A stretch of 64,000 bases of DNA from Typhlomys cinereus (GCA_023101885.1 JALPQD010000006.1:13315585-13379584); one strand, 5' to 3'; counted from the first letter of the stretch, positions 23,557 through 35,879 are shown. The notes: a model not told the origin generated them from the sequence alone. Program-made: numbers and translations.

Positions 23557-25540
23557 AAATTTACAGAATATTATTGAATATAAATCATAAATTCAAAAAG
23601 TCCCAAAATGTGTTTGGAAGGTTTTCTTTGTTTCCTTAATGTCACTAACAGAGTTTCATACAGGAGGTATCAGTGCCTACCTTATTACCCTTTCTGTCCC
23701 CTAAGAAGTTCTTATAAAAAAAATCTATCTCTGGAAAGACTTCCAAACAAACCTTTGAATACCCATACTGTTGTCCAGCAAAATCATTTGAAATATTTAT
23801 TAATATTTTTGATAATGGGTTCTTGGAATCAAGATTTTATTTTCTATAACAGTACTTCAGAAGAACAATGAATATTTAAGGTTTTTTTTTTTTTTACCAA
23901 TTTACCAATGACAAAATATATTCTGATCAAAGTTAGTTCTTAAGGTATCAACTCAATACAGTCCCCAGGTTTCATTTTTATTTTGTCTGAATTTAGTAGA
24001 AAAGCACATGATTTCTTTGTACTTAAATATTGTGGAATTTAGAGATAATGAAAGGTTACTTACCAGTCAGCAATGTTGTGAGGAAATACCCAGTTAGTGA
24101 TGGTAAAACATTCTGAAATGGAAAAGAATAGAAATATAAATGCTAGGTACAATATGTGTCAGGCATGGAAAATAATACATCCACGACTCACATTAAGACG
24201 CTGACTTGTGATACTTTAGAGGGGGGGGGAAGAGTGAAAGATACTTTTCTTTAAGAATACAAATTCAGTTGTGCCCCCTTAAAAAAATGGTAAGTGTTTG
24301 CATATTAAAGTGGAAGGTCACAAGCCAGTTGCAACCAGTTCTGAATGACCTGCTGCCCACTTGTGCAATTCACTGTAACTTGTATTGAGAAAGTTGTTTT
24401 ATGGTTAATTATCCATGGTCTGTTCAAAAAACAAATCAAACTATTAGGAACCGCCAGAGTTTGCAGGGCCATTTGAACATGACTGTATGTTTCATTGAAC
24501 ATTTTGCAAATAAAAACATATCCATCTTATTTTTTGGTTGCTTGCTCTATTTCTTATGTTAAAGATATAATTTTGGCAACAATGATGAGAGAACAAGGTA
24601 TGAATTATGCCCTTCTCTATTTCTAAGCTGTGGAGTAGACCATATTCTACTTCATGAGTATAAATTAATGTAAATATGTTTTATAACCCAAGCAAACCAA
24701 GTCAATGTGTAAAAAAGTGAAACTTTTAAAAGCAAAATCTTTCATGCTAAGTCACAGAACAACGGAATAAACCCTAAATTAACACTTGAAAAGTTTCAAC
24801 TATAGAGCAAGGAAGTCTGCAAACATTATATAATCTATATGTGGAAAACCTTTGCTTAACAAGCAGTGACCTATTAATAATTTCACATGCTTTTCTTATC
24901 AATTCCTCTAAAAATTTAGAAGCCTCAGATGTTTTCCTGGAGGTCCCTTCTACCCTAAGACCCGCTGCTATAATGGAAGCAGCAGCAGCAGCATGATTTA
25001 ACCTACACCAAGAGATTTAGAAGGATTAGCATTTATGTAATTAAATCAATAAAGCAATATGTAAAGGAAATTTTCTATAGTTACCATCCTAGGATTCATA
25101 TACACAAAAGAAGTCCAAGAATAATTGTCCAGAAGAAATAAGAACAGCCAAGTTCAAAGGAGCCCTGTGGCAGAGTACAAGAAGAACATATTTGAGAGCC
25201 AAAATCTTAAGTATTTAACACATTTGCATATGAAAATTAATGAGGATCACCAAGATAGCTTGCCAAAAATTATGTTTCGAAAATAAGCCACCAATAGTCC
25301 ATACAACAATGACCACTAGAAGGAACTGCTAAGAAAGATGCAAAATTGCCATTTGAAATGAGATATTTTTATAAAGAAGCAGGAGGACAACAGACTTTTC
25401 ATTAACTAGGATGCTCGAATCAGAAAAGATCTGTAGCAGATCTCTTCTTATTCCTTATATAACTTATATTCCTTATACGCTTACTGCTTACCTGAGTAAG
25501 TTCAATTGGAAAAGCCACAACAGTTCCCTCCTAGGCTCAC
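23557..25540. other. Unannotated AT-rich DNA
   Basis: No gene. A poly-T run lies near 23881-23895 and a GGGGGGGGG run at about 24221. A (GCA)n run of five units is at about 24979-24993. None is informative. Confidence 0.4.
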
Positions 25541-25660
25541 ACAAACAGAAAGAATTTATGAAGCTGCTACTGTGTACAGGGACAAGTATTGTGATTCTGT
25601 TTGAAAAGCCATTGGTGACTAAAGTTCTTGTTAAAGTAACAGAAAATATCTATCACTACT
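25540..25660 (+). repeat. Old repeat unit A, paired with 26,262-26,385
   Basis: Contains CAGAAAGAATTTATGAAGCTG, CTACTGTGTACAGGGACAAG and TCTGTTTGAAAAGCCATTGG. The same order with substitutions recurs about 720 bases to the right. The opening resembles the L2/MIR phrase 'ctactatgtgccaggcac'. Either two copies of one ancient repeat or a local duplication. Confidence 0.4.
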
Positions 25661-26261
25661 GCCAACAGCAACCATAAGAGAAACAAAGTTGAAAAAAGTT
25701 GTGAAGGACTTTGAAGTATCAGAAAATATTTTAAAATGGTCCTTTGCTTTTGCATGCTCTGGGAATCGAAAGCTTTAAGTTTGCCAGCCTTTTCTAAACT
25801 CGGATTCTATATAGCAAATGAAAATAGTCTATATATTCCTAGGGATGTAGTTACAGCTGGAAATGGGAGCTGAGCAGAACTGGCTGATGCCCAGTGGACT
25901 CCGAATGGTCAGTCCTGCCCTTCTATGATTCAGAGTGTGAAAACTAACCAAGTTGTAAACAAAATCTATTCTGACCAAGTGGGAGTGTGGGGGGTGAACA
26001 GTGAAAAATTTCCGACTGTTTCCTTTGCCTATTTGATAACCAGATGTCTCCAACTATGTTAACTGTGCACATGTGTTAGATATAAGAAAATGCTGAGTCC
26101 CCTGAAGAGTTCTATTTTTTTTTTGAATCTAGGCAACTCAAGTGAAAAATCAGGATACTTAGAATAAATTCCTACATGTAGAACTGCATGTAGAAAATGA
26201 GACCTTGGTTAAAGATTATTAACTGTGTTGCAAGCAGATTATGAAGAATGCACTTACATTT

Positions 26262-26385
26262 TGCTGAAACACAGAAAACATTTATGCAGTTGCTACTATG
26301 TGCCAGGCACAAGGCACTGACTCTGCTTGAAAAGCTCACTGAGCGAGGTGTCTCTTGTAGCATTACCTCCATGACTACCCACAGC
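26262..26385 (+). repeat. Old repeat unit B (L2/MIR-like), paired with 25,540-25,660
   Basis: Contains ACATTTATGCAGTTGCTACT, TATGTGCCAGGCACAAGGCA and CTCTGCTTGAAAAGCTCACT. The TATGTGCCAGGCAC phrase is typical of L2 and MIR ends. The sequence continues in parallel with the unit at 25.54 kb, to about GTCTCTTGT. Confidence 0.45.
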
Positions 26386-27381
26386 AAAAAGAAGAGAATT
26401 GAGTCTGAATAGTTTTGATAATATGGTTCCAGGACATGAGGTTGCATATTGAAATGCAAACCCAGTAATAACACACCTAGAGGGGAATTTAGTAAAATAT
26501 ACGTAACTACATATTTTTCTGACTAAATACTATCCTTTCACTATTTTTTCATAAAAAAACTTTTCTGACTTGCAAATTCTTTTAAGGGGAAAAATGTACG
26601 GAAGGGAATGTGCTTATAATATATTTAAATAAATATTAGTTTTGTCATCTTTATATTTAAACAATGAATTAGTCATATACCATACCAGAAATACAAAAAA
26701 CAATACCCTTGGTTATTCAGTTGTTAAAATCAAGAGTCTTACTTTTAAACAAAGAAATTTGGAAATTTGGGGAAAATATTCCTAGATTTGCAATAGCTAA
26801 TCCACAAGGAAAAAGCTTAAAATATGAAATATCCTGATATCAAGAATAACAATAATAATAAAAACTTACCTAAGACTTGGTACAGCAAACAATCATGTTT
26901 TCATGCTTTTCACATCAAAAGTAAAGAAAGCACTAAAAGTATTATGCTAATGAAAATGTGAGGAGGCAAGTACTTCAGTAGTTATGCTCACGTGCTGCCT
27001 ATCAACACTTGCTTCATTGTGGTGATCACCACCTCGAGCCTTCCCACAGTCCTTTCAGTGCCCAGTGGTACAAAATTATCTTATATCTACTCTGCAATCA
27101 TTGGATTGGCAGACATTGAAAGTAAAGGACAAAGTAAAAGTCAGATTTCTTCAGCCTCCCATACTACTGAAAAATGCCTGGTTCCCAAGGAGGGACTTAG
27201 CTAAATGAAACATAGCATTTTATCAGGGGAAAAAGACTGATAAAACGTATACAAATTTTCCCATTTAGGCTGGAAAGTAAGTTCCATGGGGTGTAAGGAA
27301 AAGAGCTGAAGAGCTACAAAGAGGGATTGATAAAAGGAGGGAGAGAGGGAAGAGACGGAGGGAGGAAACAAGAGGAGGGAG

Positions 27382-27383
<2 letters not shown>
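26386..27383. other. Unannotated DNA
   Basis: No gene. The right end (27300-27383) becomes purine-rich and runs into the GA microsatellite. Confidence 0.4.

Positions 27384-27426
<43 letters not shown>
27384..27426. repeat. (GA)n microsatellite
   Basis: About 21 uninterrupted GA units, joined on the left to a GGA/GGGA-rich purine tract. It makes Ser/Leu repeat frames on the minus strand that are not genes. Confidence 0.95.
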
Positions 27427-27427
<1 letters not shown>

Positions 27428-27719
27428 CCTTTTATACTTACCAAAATAAAAAAAAGCAAGGGGAATACAGGCTTCTATTACTTTTTTACATGAATAATAC
27501 ACTAGGAAATATATCAAGTGAAAAAACATGCATGAGAAGACACAACCATCTTCTTCCTCTACTTTAAAATTGGTTTCGTCCTCAGAAACGTGCTAATTTT
27601 TCATAAAATAAGTGAAAACATCCCAGAATGACTTCGGTTTATATTACCTGGGAGATTTATCACATCACTGAGGGTCACAAAATCTTGTTTTAAATCCATA
27701 TATAATTCCAAATATTATG

Positions 27720-28200
27720 AGTTGTATGGCGACAGTCTAGGGTAACTAGAAATGGCCATAGATGTTAACCGACTTCTTTCTAAACAATCTGAGAAAAAGG
27801 AGAAAAAAGCTGTAAGTTTCCCCATCTGGTACTTCCTTTTTTTTTTTCTTTTTGGCTGTGGAAAAGTAAAATTATGCAAGAGTGTTGAATGTAAAGGCTG
27901 TGTGTGCTTTTTCCCTTTTTGTCTCTGTGTACTGGTTATGCGATGTTGCATAACCGAGTACAGAGTGGGCGGTCAGCGTTTACTATTGATTTACACTACG
28001 CCTTCTAATGAATTCAGAACTCTAAAAGGAGAGAAGCAGGAGGGGGAGAGAGTGAACTAAGAAAGCAGGACAGGGCGAGCCAAAAGAGGGGCTGCAGAGC
28101 AGTGAGGAGGAGCTGATTGGAGAGCAATTCTGGTGTGTGCTAGTTTCATTTGGATTTCATTCAGCCCCACCTCTTGGTTATTGCACAGATCTCTGGAAAA
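27720..28200. promoter_or_regulatory. CpG-enriched, repeat-free block; possible regulatory DNA
   Basis: About eight CpGs fall between 27730 and 28070, above the usual sparse level of the window. It holds GGGCGGTCAGCG, GACAGGGCGAGCC, a GAGCTGATTGGAGAG motif (inverted CCAAT), and CATTTGGATTTCATTCAGCC. A 102-codon forward frame (27752-28060) overlaps it but has no recognisable domain. It might be a weak promoter, an enhancer or an unknown exon; I cannot choose. Confidence 0.25.
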
Positions 28201-28489
28201 TGTACTTGAGCTAGTGATCACAATATTCCAACCCTATTTCTAATGAAGATTACTGTCAGATGAGCATTTTGGAGCACTAATGAGTCAAATCACTGAAAGA
28301 ATTCCACTGAACTGACAGCTTCTCCATGTGGACCGTTTGTCCTTCCCCAGGACATTCATGAGTACCTGCCTGTCACAGCCACTGCTACATTCCCAGGAGT
28401 GGGGGTAGTTAGAAATATATGAAAGATGCATGGGCTTATCATCAGGGCAAAGAGAGCTATTCTGCCAGTGTTCTTCGAAAATACATGAA

Positions 28490-28756
28490 TAGCATTGGAG
28501 AGATGACTCAGGAGTTAAAACTCTGCGCCTCACAAGCTGAAGGTCCTGAGTTCAGATCCCAGGTCCCACATAAAAGCTACAGACAGAAATGGCTGTGGCT
28601 TGCACACTTGGTGGGCGGAGCCTGGGAAAACCCAGAGGGAGGCTGAAAGGAAGTAGAAACAATTCAGGATGATTCCCGAAGTCACCCTTGGCCCTACACA
28701 GGGACACGCAGTGCCCTCTGATACACATGCACACATAAGCACTAAAAAAAAAAAAA
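28490..28756 (+). repeat. Older relative of the young SINE family
   Basis: TTGGAGAGATGACTCAGGAG head, GTCCTGAGTTCAGATCCC B-box region, GGTGGGCGGAGCCTGGGAAA, AGGATGATTCCCGAAGTCAC, CCCTACACAGGGACAC, then CACATGCACACATAAGCACT and an A-run. It matches the 21.0-kb copy in body order and shares GGCGGAGCCT with the young copies. Confidence 0.75.
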
Positions 28757-30239
28757 AAGAATACATTTAAGAATCTTTCAAAAGGCCCTATGGCTCTGGA
28801 AGAACATAAGCCACAGGTTATCTATTTAACAGAGAACCCTTAGATAAGATTAAGGAAGAGAAATGCACAGAATGAGGAAGAATCCAGTTGATTACCAATA
28901 CCTGCAAAAGTTTAAATAATTTCTCAAAGTCTCTGGAGAGGCTTTAATTATTCCTCAGGCTGAAGGTGGACATTCCCCATGACTGTTTAGTGCTGTCTAT
29001 GACAGAGACAGATGCCACAGGCTAGAAGGTATCTGTGAAGTTTAGTCTGCCTATGTCCCTACAGCATCATCCAGAACCTGAGGTCCCTCCTAAGACCGAA
29101 GTTAAGCATTAATGTGAGAAAGAGAGAGAAACAGAACTTTCCTTATGTTGCAGACAAGACAACTGGGCATGATTATACAAGGTGAATGAAGACAAATCAT
29201 AGGTTATTAAAACCAAAACTAAAGTGAAGAGGCTGGGTTCATTTCTGGTGGCCCCAATTTAACCTATTTAGCTCAGACACAAAAAATGAGCATCACCGGC
29301 CAGCATCCATTTGACGCAGATGCAGTGAGGACCATGGATAACAGCACACACTTGCACACTCTGCACCCAATACTGGCTAGTCTCTGTTCAGTGCCTGGCA
29401 AATATTTGTTAAAACTGTAAAATGATGGAAGAACCATCTCAGTAGGAAAAGAACACAGAAAAGCCTCAAAGAACACATTTCCATGTTTTACAAGAAATCT
29501 TAGGCTGTACTACTCTATCATTTATTTGCAGACAAAATAATGATGTAAAGGAAATATCAGGTTGTTATTTTGGGGTCAGTTGACACCAAGTCCATTTTAT
29601 TAGAAAAAAACCTTATAGAAAAATTGTAATACTGATAACATCTCAAAGTTTTGTGTTCATTTCCATCTGTCACTTTAGCCTGTTTTTCAATTCAGTCCTG
29701 GACACTGAAAAGTCCAGTTTAATTTCCATGAACACTTTCTAAAGGAAAAGTCATGGGATATCAACATAATCTATCTTTTTAAAAATACTGAGAGAACCGT
29801 AGCCATTTAGTAACTGATGAGAATATGGCTTTCTGCTGAAGGGCAAAGCAGGTTGAGTTTTGATTAGGTTATGCAAATTTAAATTAATAGAAGGGCAACC
29901 AAGAATGTACTGATTTTCATTTTCTTGGTTAAACAGTTTTATGAGAAAAAATAAATTCTGGCTTAGGAAGTCAGAAATGCCATCTTTCAGTTAATTGGAG
30001 AATAAGACCTTTAGAAAAGGAATTGCAACTGTGCTCTCTCTAAACTTGCAGTTGAAGAGTAAACTTAAAGCATGTTTGACTATGGTAGCCATATTGATTT
30101 TTACAAGTAGGGCTGTCACTTTGTCTCCTTAAAGGAGTGTGTGAGGATATGTCCTCATTAAGCATCTTGATGGCATGTCAGGATCACTCTCCATGCTTTA
30201 TTATTTCATATATTCTTTTAAAATGTTATTTGCTAAAGA
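28757..30239. other. Unannotated DNA
   Basis: No gene or named repeat recognised in about 1.5 kb. Confidence 0.4.
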
Positions 30240-30408
30240 GATTGAAAGGAAGAGAAGCACATGTGTCCCATGTCATACATGTGGAGGTCAGAGTACAACT
30301 TTTAGGAGTCAGTTCTCTTCTTCTATAACGTGAGCTTCCGGGGATTGAACCCTGATTATTAGCTTTGTGTGGAGTTGGCTTTATCTACTGAGCCATCTCA
30401 TTGGCTCA
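30240..30408 (-). repeat. B2/B3-like SINE, inverted
   Basis: CATACATGTGGAGGTCAGAG, AGTACAACTTTTAGGAGTCA, GGTTCCGGGG-like CTTCCGGGGATTGAACCCTG and CTACTGAGCCATCTCATTGG follow the inverted B2/B3 order (variable tail first, Pol III boxes last). Confidence 0.65.
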
Positions 30409-32104
30409 TATTTCACAAATTCCTACAGGTGGATGAGCACTTGCCTGTTGTCTTCACTTTATATATGAAGATTTCAATGCCCGGAATAATTTTCAGAGAA
30501 GCATATATTTTGAGGCAGAACTGGGACCAGCATCTAAAGCTCACTCTTCATTTTTCTTTTTTTACAGCATAGACTAAATCAAAGTGTAAAAATTGAATCT
30601 TATTTAAAATGCCATAGGGAAAAATTTCAAAGGATTCTTTTATAAGACAAGAAATCCTTACATTATGTAAAATGTTCACCTCAAAGCAGTCTTACACTTA
30701 ATTTTTTATCTTAAACGTACATCTACTGCTTAAACTGCTACTTCTCTTATTCCTGCAGTCTGTGTATTGTCTGATCATTGAACAGACTCTGCCTTCTGTC
30801 TGCTCAGTTCCCATCTGCATCTAGTTCATGTCTTTCCTGACTTCACACTTCCTTTTCTCTCACTTTTCTTCATGTAGCCAATTTTTATTTATTCCTTTTC
30901 ATAAGAAGTCATTGCTGATTTTTTTAAACATTTGATATACTAAAAAATCATACAGGAAGAACAAAGTATAAAATGTAATAGTAGACAATAAAGAGGTCTT
31001 TGACACATACTCAGATAAAAACTGAAACAAGATTACCATTGAAGGTAATCTGAAGCTGGTAGACTTCCTTCCATGTTACCACAGCCCAGATCAGATCCTT
31101 GAATTGTTACTGTGGACATTGGAGCCTGGGCAAAGTAATTCATCAAAGACAGAGTGCAAAGGCTTTTGATCATCATGACACTCATTTTCAATAGCACCAG
31201 GTTGTCTTTCTTTTTCTCTCTTGTTTTTTCCATCATACAGATGGATGTATTTGATACCAACTACAGCACAACCAGGCAGGTACAAAAAAAAATTCCAGTA
31301 GCTTAATGTGCCCTAATGATGCACACCAAGCTCACAATTCCAATAAAGTCAGAATGAAATGCAAATTAAAATGACAGTTGCACAGAAACCAAAATCTGAG
31401 TAACTTAAAGGAAATCTGGCTTCTGCAGAAATAGGTTTCTAGAGAGCCAGAGGTGACTGTTGGGATCCTCTCATTAAGGTGTGTGTCATTGCTCCATTAT
31501 GAACCTACTCTTATGGGATTTGTAACTCACCTAAAACAACTAATTGTAGGCCAAAATGCAGTTCCAAAGGGATATTCTGTCTCTCTTTTATTACTTCAGA
31601 AAGAAAACATACCCAACTATTCAGCAGTTTCAGTGGCATTTGTATTCTGATTTCACAGCATCCCCTAATAAAGGCAATGGATAATCAGTAAGCTTAATCT
31701 ACAGGAGCCAGGGTGAATAGTATCTACTGTGGCATGAAGGACATTGACTTGGTATGTGAATGAGTAATAAAGGGTTTTACTATTACTTTAAAAGCCTTCA
31801 TTCTACTCTATCAATGTAGACAAAATCTCAGTAATGCTGTGTTGAAAGGTCTCCTATTCCTGCTTGCTAATTCTTTTTAATAATTACAATTTCAGGAAAC
31901 AGGAATTTTGATAATTTACTTGGATCTCTTCTCAGAGTAGACATTAGATAATAGTTTAAAAAATCCTTTTTTCTATTTCCCTAGCATGGTCTGCAATATA
32001 TCTAGCAAAGGCAATAATATGGTACTAGGCCACTGTGTTGAGAACAGATGGGGGGGGGTGATCACAACTACAAAGTAAAATGACCAGGTCAGTAGAAACT
32101 AGGA
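30409..32104. other. Unannotated DNA
   Basis: No gene. 30420-30545 has a faint MIR-like run (GAACTGGGACCAGCATC). Nothing else named. Confidence 0.4.
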
Positions 32105-32225
32105 TGCACTGAGTATGTACTACATGCCACATATGGCACTTATTCCTGTTATTCATTTAATCTAAGCTCACTGCAAAATTAGCAGTGACCACATTTGTAT
32201 ATTAGTAAGTAACCCAGTTAAATTA
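32105..32225 (-). repeat. MIR fragment, inverted
   Basis: CTGAGTATGTACTACATGCC, ACATATGGCACTTATTCCTG and TTCATTTAATCTAAGCTCAC follow the inverted MIR order 'gagcgcttactatgtgccaggcac...actcatttaatcctcac'. Confidence 0.5.
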
Positions 32226-32270
32226 TCATTTTGCCTTGGGACGTGGAGGCAATTAAAAGTTTGTGAAGTG

Positions 32271-32365
32271 GGGCTGGAGAGATGGCTCAGGGGTTGTGAC
32301 TCTGTCTCACAAGCAGAAGGTTCTGAGTTCGGATCCCAGGTCCCATGTTAAAAAAAAAAAAAAAA
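32271..32365 (+). repeat. Head-only ID-like SINE with target-site duplication
   Basis: GGGCTGGAGAGATGGCTCAG head, AAGGTTCTGAGTTCGGATCC B-box region, CAGGTCCCATGTTA and then an A-run of about 19. Flanks AAAAGTTTGTGAAGTG at 32255-32270 and 32366-32381 are identical. The element is only the tRNA-like head plus poly-A, so it lacks the GC-rich body and (AC)n of the young copies. Confidence 0.85.
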
Positions 32366-32381
32366 AAAAGTTTGTGAAGTG

Positions 32382-33554
32382 AGGTAGGAACCAGGACTCC
32401 AGGGTCCACATCACCAAACACACGACACGAGAAGCATATTAGGAAGCTATGTAATCAAGAATTCTTCCTTGCCAGCAATGATAGCTATCTCTTACCACAA
32501 GCAGGAAGTAGGAAATGAATGATTCCCCAAAGAAACAGATTTTTTTTGCTCTAAGTCCTGATGAATTCCTATTTATTAAAGTACAAATATCTAACTGCAC
32601 ACTTGGAAAATATTCATTGTCTTAGCAAAAGGAATGCACAATTCCCTAGGATTCTTTAAATCAGATGAAATATTTTAGTGTCATGAAATTCCTTTTATGA
32701 TTTATAGTAGATGAAAGTTTTAAATATGTAACATCCAGAACAAAACAGATAATTAGTTCAATAGTAACATTTCAGTCTGTGTATACATGGGTGCACATTT
32801 TTTTTCTTCTTGCCCAAATTTCTGGCAATGGCCATGAAATACTTCAGGAAAGCTAAGCAGTACATTCCTTAAAAGCCAGGAATCAAATAAAAGATTAAGA
32901 AAAAAAGTTAGTGTGCAGATATAACTTCCCTCATAATTTTTTTTAAAAAACTTCTTAAGCAAAGTAGCTCATGATGCTATTGTGTAGATTATGCATCTAT
33001 GATTTCATTATGTTAATTTCATAAATCATTCTTGCAGTTTTTACTCTATTTTCATGTCAGTTATTTTATATTCTTTTTTATCATAAATAAGCATAACTAT
33101 TCAAGATAACATTATAGCTTATCAGATTAAGAACAAAAATTCTGAAGTCTACAATCTGAATCACAGTAGAGTTTGTACAGTAGAGTTTGTAAATTTAAGT
33201 TTACATATTAGTAAACATTCTTTCTAAACAATGTATAAAATGGAAAGCATAATCCATCTTATTTTTACAATGTATACCTTGGAGTCTGAAACTTACATAT
33301 ATTATATGTGTGTGTGCTATATTGTGCATTATACATAGCAAAACCACTGGAGATTTTTAAAGCAAACTGTTTCTAAAATCACAATTAGCTAAAAAACTAA
33401 TAACAAAGCAACAGATGTAAGAAAAGACTAAACCATTCTTTAGGCAGCACCGATTCATTTTTCAACTTTTAATGAGTCCTTATTGCTTTGTCCTTCCCTT
33501 GAGATACTTTCTTTCTAGTTTAAATTCTGTTTGGGAGCAAGAAGAAACATTAAC
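32382..33554. other. Unannotated AT-rich DNA
   Basis: No gene or named repeat. A short TATATGTGTGTGTG run occurs at about 33300. Confidence 0.4.
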
Positions 33555-33836
33555 TTTTTAATTTTTTTTATTTATTCAATTGTTTATGTATAGTGTGTGC
33601 ATGTGTGCATGTGTGTGAGTGTGTAGAACCACGGATGAATTCGGGAACCACCATGGACCGCCTCCACCTCCTCCTTGTTTACTCTGCCCAGGGATTCACG
33701 GGCTCCACCCTACCAGGACGGGAAACTCAGGCCGCCCCCGCTTCCACCGGCGTCTATACCTGGGGTCTAGGATCCGAACTCAGGACGTTCCGCCTGCAAG
33801 GCAGAGGCTTAACCCCTGAGCCACCTCTCCAGCCCC
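33555..33836 (-). repeat. Young tRNA-headed SINE, copy 5 (full length, inverted)
   Basis: The plus strand reads TTTATTCAATTG (tail), a TG-rich run, GTAGAACCACGGATGAATTC, the GC-rich body, and CTTAACCCCTGAGCCACCTC then TCCAGCCCC (head). The element is therefore on the minus strand. It is followed within 12 bases by a plus-strand 3' piece of the same family. Confidence 0.85.
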
Positions 33837-33847
33837 GTCATCTTGTG

Positions 33848-33930
33848 CATGGTGGTTCCCGAATTCGTCCGTGGTTCTACACACATGCACACACACACAC
33901 ACACACACAATTGAATAATTAATAAAAAAA
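33848..33930 (+). repeat. Young SINE, 3' fragment, inverted partner of copy 5
   Basis: CATGGTGGTTCCCGAATTCG, TCCGTGGTTCTACAC, (CA)n, ACAATTGAATAATTAATAAA. The whole head and GC-rich body are missing. With the minus-strand copy at 33555-33836 it gives inverted arms (33575-33656 and 33848-33917) about 190 bases apart. Confidence 0.8.
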
Positions 33931-35374
33931 AGAAAGAGCTTGAACATACTTCCATCTCTGGTGCCTGAATATTATCAATGAAAGCCACTGTAAACTAAGC
34001 AATGGAAAAAGCAGCACTAGCAACCCCTTGGACCGCTTTGTGATACTGGAAAATCATGGGTGATGCATCTGCATGTCACCAGAGATCTGTTCAAATTTCG
34101 GTTCCTCTAGTTACTTTTATGCAGTAAGTTTCATGAAGAAATGAGATCCTTCAGGGAGATGTAGCTTAAGGAGAAAGAAATATTTCATTTTAAATAATAT
34201 TTAAACATATAACCAGGATATAAATGGTGACATTAAAAAGTAAAGCACCTAGTGAATTTAAGCCAGATAATAATAATTCACAATATCCTCCTCACGAAAA
34301 CAAAGCAAAACAGAGCAAAAGCTCATAATCAATTTGAATGGCAAGAAGAGACAGTGAAATGTAGGTAACAGACAGAAGCCAGTTTCCACTCACGACATAC
34401 CCAGTGAATACAACTGCACGGGTCCTCACACTGTATCACAGCAATGGAGACTGGCTCCATGCTTCAGAATGTGTCCTCTGACGCATTTCCTTCAAGACTT
34501 AAGAGGGGCTTGGGAAATGATGCCCACTCATCTGTCCAAATTAGAGACATGAGACAGCAGCAGTCTGTGGATGAAAGGGACTAGTGTCACCCCTGTCAAG
34601 TCTTTTCTCAAGACTCGAGTGGGTTTTCTTTTCTGATTTCCTCTTTGTTTTCTGGTAGTGTCTTCAGGAAAAGTTCCATAGTTGAACTCTTAAAAAGACT
34701 GTGCTGCTTACCATGTAAAAACTCTCATAAATCAATTAATTAAAAGTAATAAATATTCCTGCTCATTTCGCCTCAGAGTTGAAAGAAAGGTTATTTCCTT
34801 ACCTTCTACTTGCCTTTGGATCTGCTGGTGTCGTTCAGTCAATAATTTCAATGTCAGTGACTGATTTGTAACTCTTTATTACAAAGACTTCAAGCAATAA
34901 TGGAATGGGGCTGATCTGCCTGTTTCTACTCTATAGAATGTCTATATTTATATGCTTATGCTTCTATTTGCATCTATATTTATCTGCTTTATCTGCCTAC
35001 AGTGCATCTGTTTCTCATACACACAGACATATATTTATACATACACACATACTGTATATATATGCATGTATGTGTTATATATAAACACACACACCACAGA
35101 AATGTCTGAATATACGCTAGTGTGCTTCCTTCAGCAGCCATATAGGTGCGGAAACACTCAGACACATGACAAATGCACAAAGAATAAACATATCTCTGTG
35201 AACCTGGTTGCTGGGGAAAAGCAGAGCTTAACAGCAACCTAGCTGCCACTTAGCTCTTGGCCTCTAACTAAACTCTCTTCTGTAACATGACACTGACAGT
35301 TCTGAGGACAGATACTGATGAAAGCAAAACTATATAAAGAAACCAAAATCATACATTACATACTTGCTCTTTTT
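33931..35374. other. Unannotated DNA
   Basis: No gene. 34920-35095 is rich in ATCTG/TATAC/ACACAC simple sequence. The overlapping frames on both strands there are artefacts. Confidence 0.4.
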
Positions 35375-35440
35375 AAAACGCAGGGAACTGAGGTACTGAG
35401 AGGTGAAGAGATAGAGTTCTCAGCTTTGTATAATTGAAGC
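35375..35440 (-). repeat. Possible MIR fragment, inverted
   Basis: GGGAACTGAGGTACTGAGAG GTGAAGAGATAG resembles 'gaggaaactgaggcacagagaggttaagtaac'. Short. Confidence 0.35.
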
Positions 35441-35879
35441 TAGAGGAACCCATCCATGTCTCTGTGTTCTAGATCGAAGGTATTCCTATGCTGAAATATG
35501 TGGGAGTATGTGTTCCTGTGTGTAGATATACATGCATATACGTGTCTGTATGTGTGCTTCAGTCTGCTGCAGATGCCACCTTGATCAAAGAAGATAGCCT
35601 TTGGGCATATTTGCGAAGAATTAGTTAAATCAGCTGTGATTAAAACAGTGAGAGATTATCTAATTGATTTGGGAACACCCAACCCATGTAGGAGGACTAT
35701 TCTCCCAGACAGGTCAGTAAGACAGAGAGTGAGATGGTTGGAAGTTGAAAAGTTGGCAAAAGAAGAATGAGTGTTCCTTTCTCAGTAGTTCCTATGGCTG
35801 TGGTGTGGTGAGTTTTCTTGACTCTGGATGTTGCCATGAACACTGCTAAATGCTGAAGAAGTGTAAGCTCTAGTGAGCC

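Noticed and set aside
27265..27529. Two overlapping minus-strand frames with long Ser/Leu runs
   Set aside because: Direct translation of the (GA)n microsatellite.
33593..33922. 109-codon forward frame with a tail of His/Thr repeats
   Set aside because: It spans the inverted SINE pair; the His/Thr tail is the (CA)n run.
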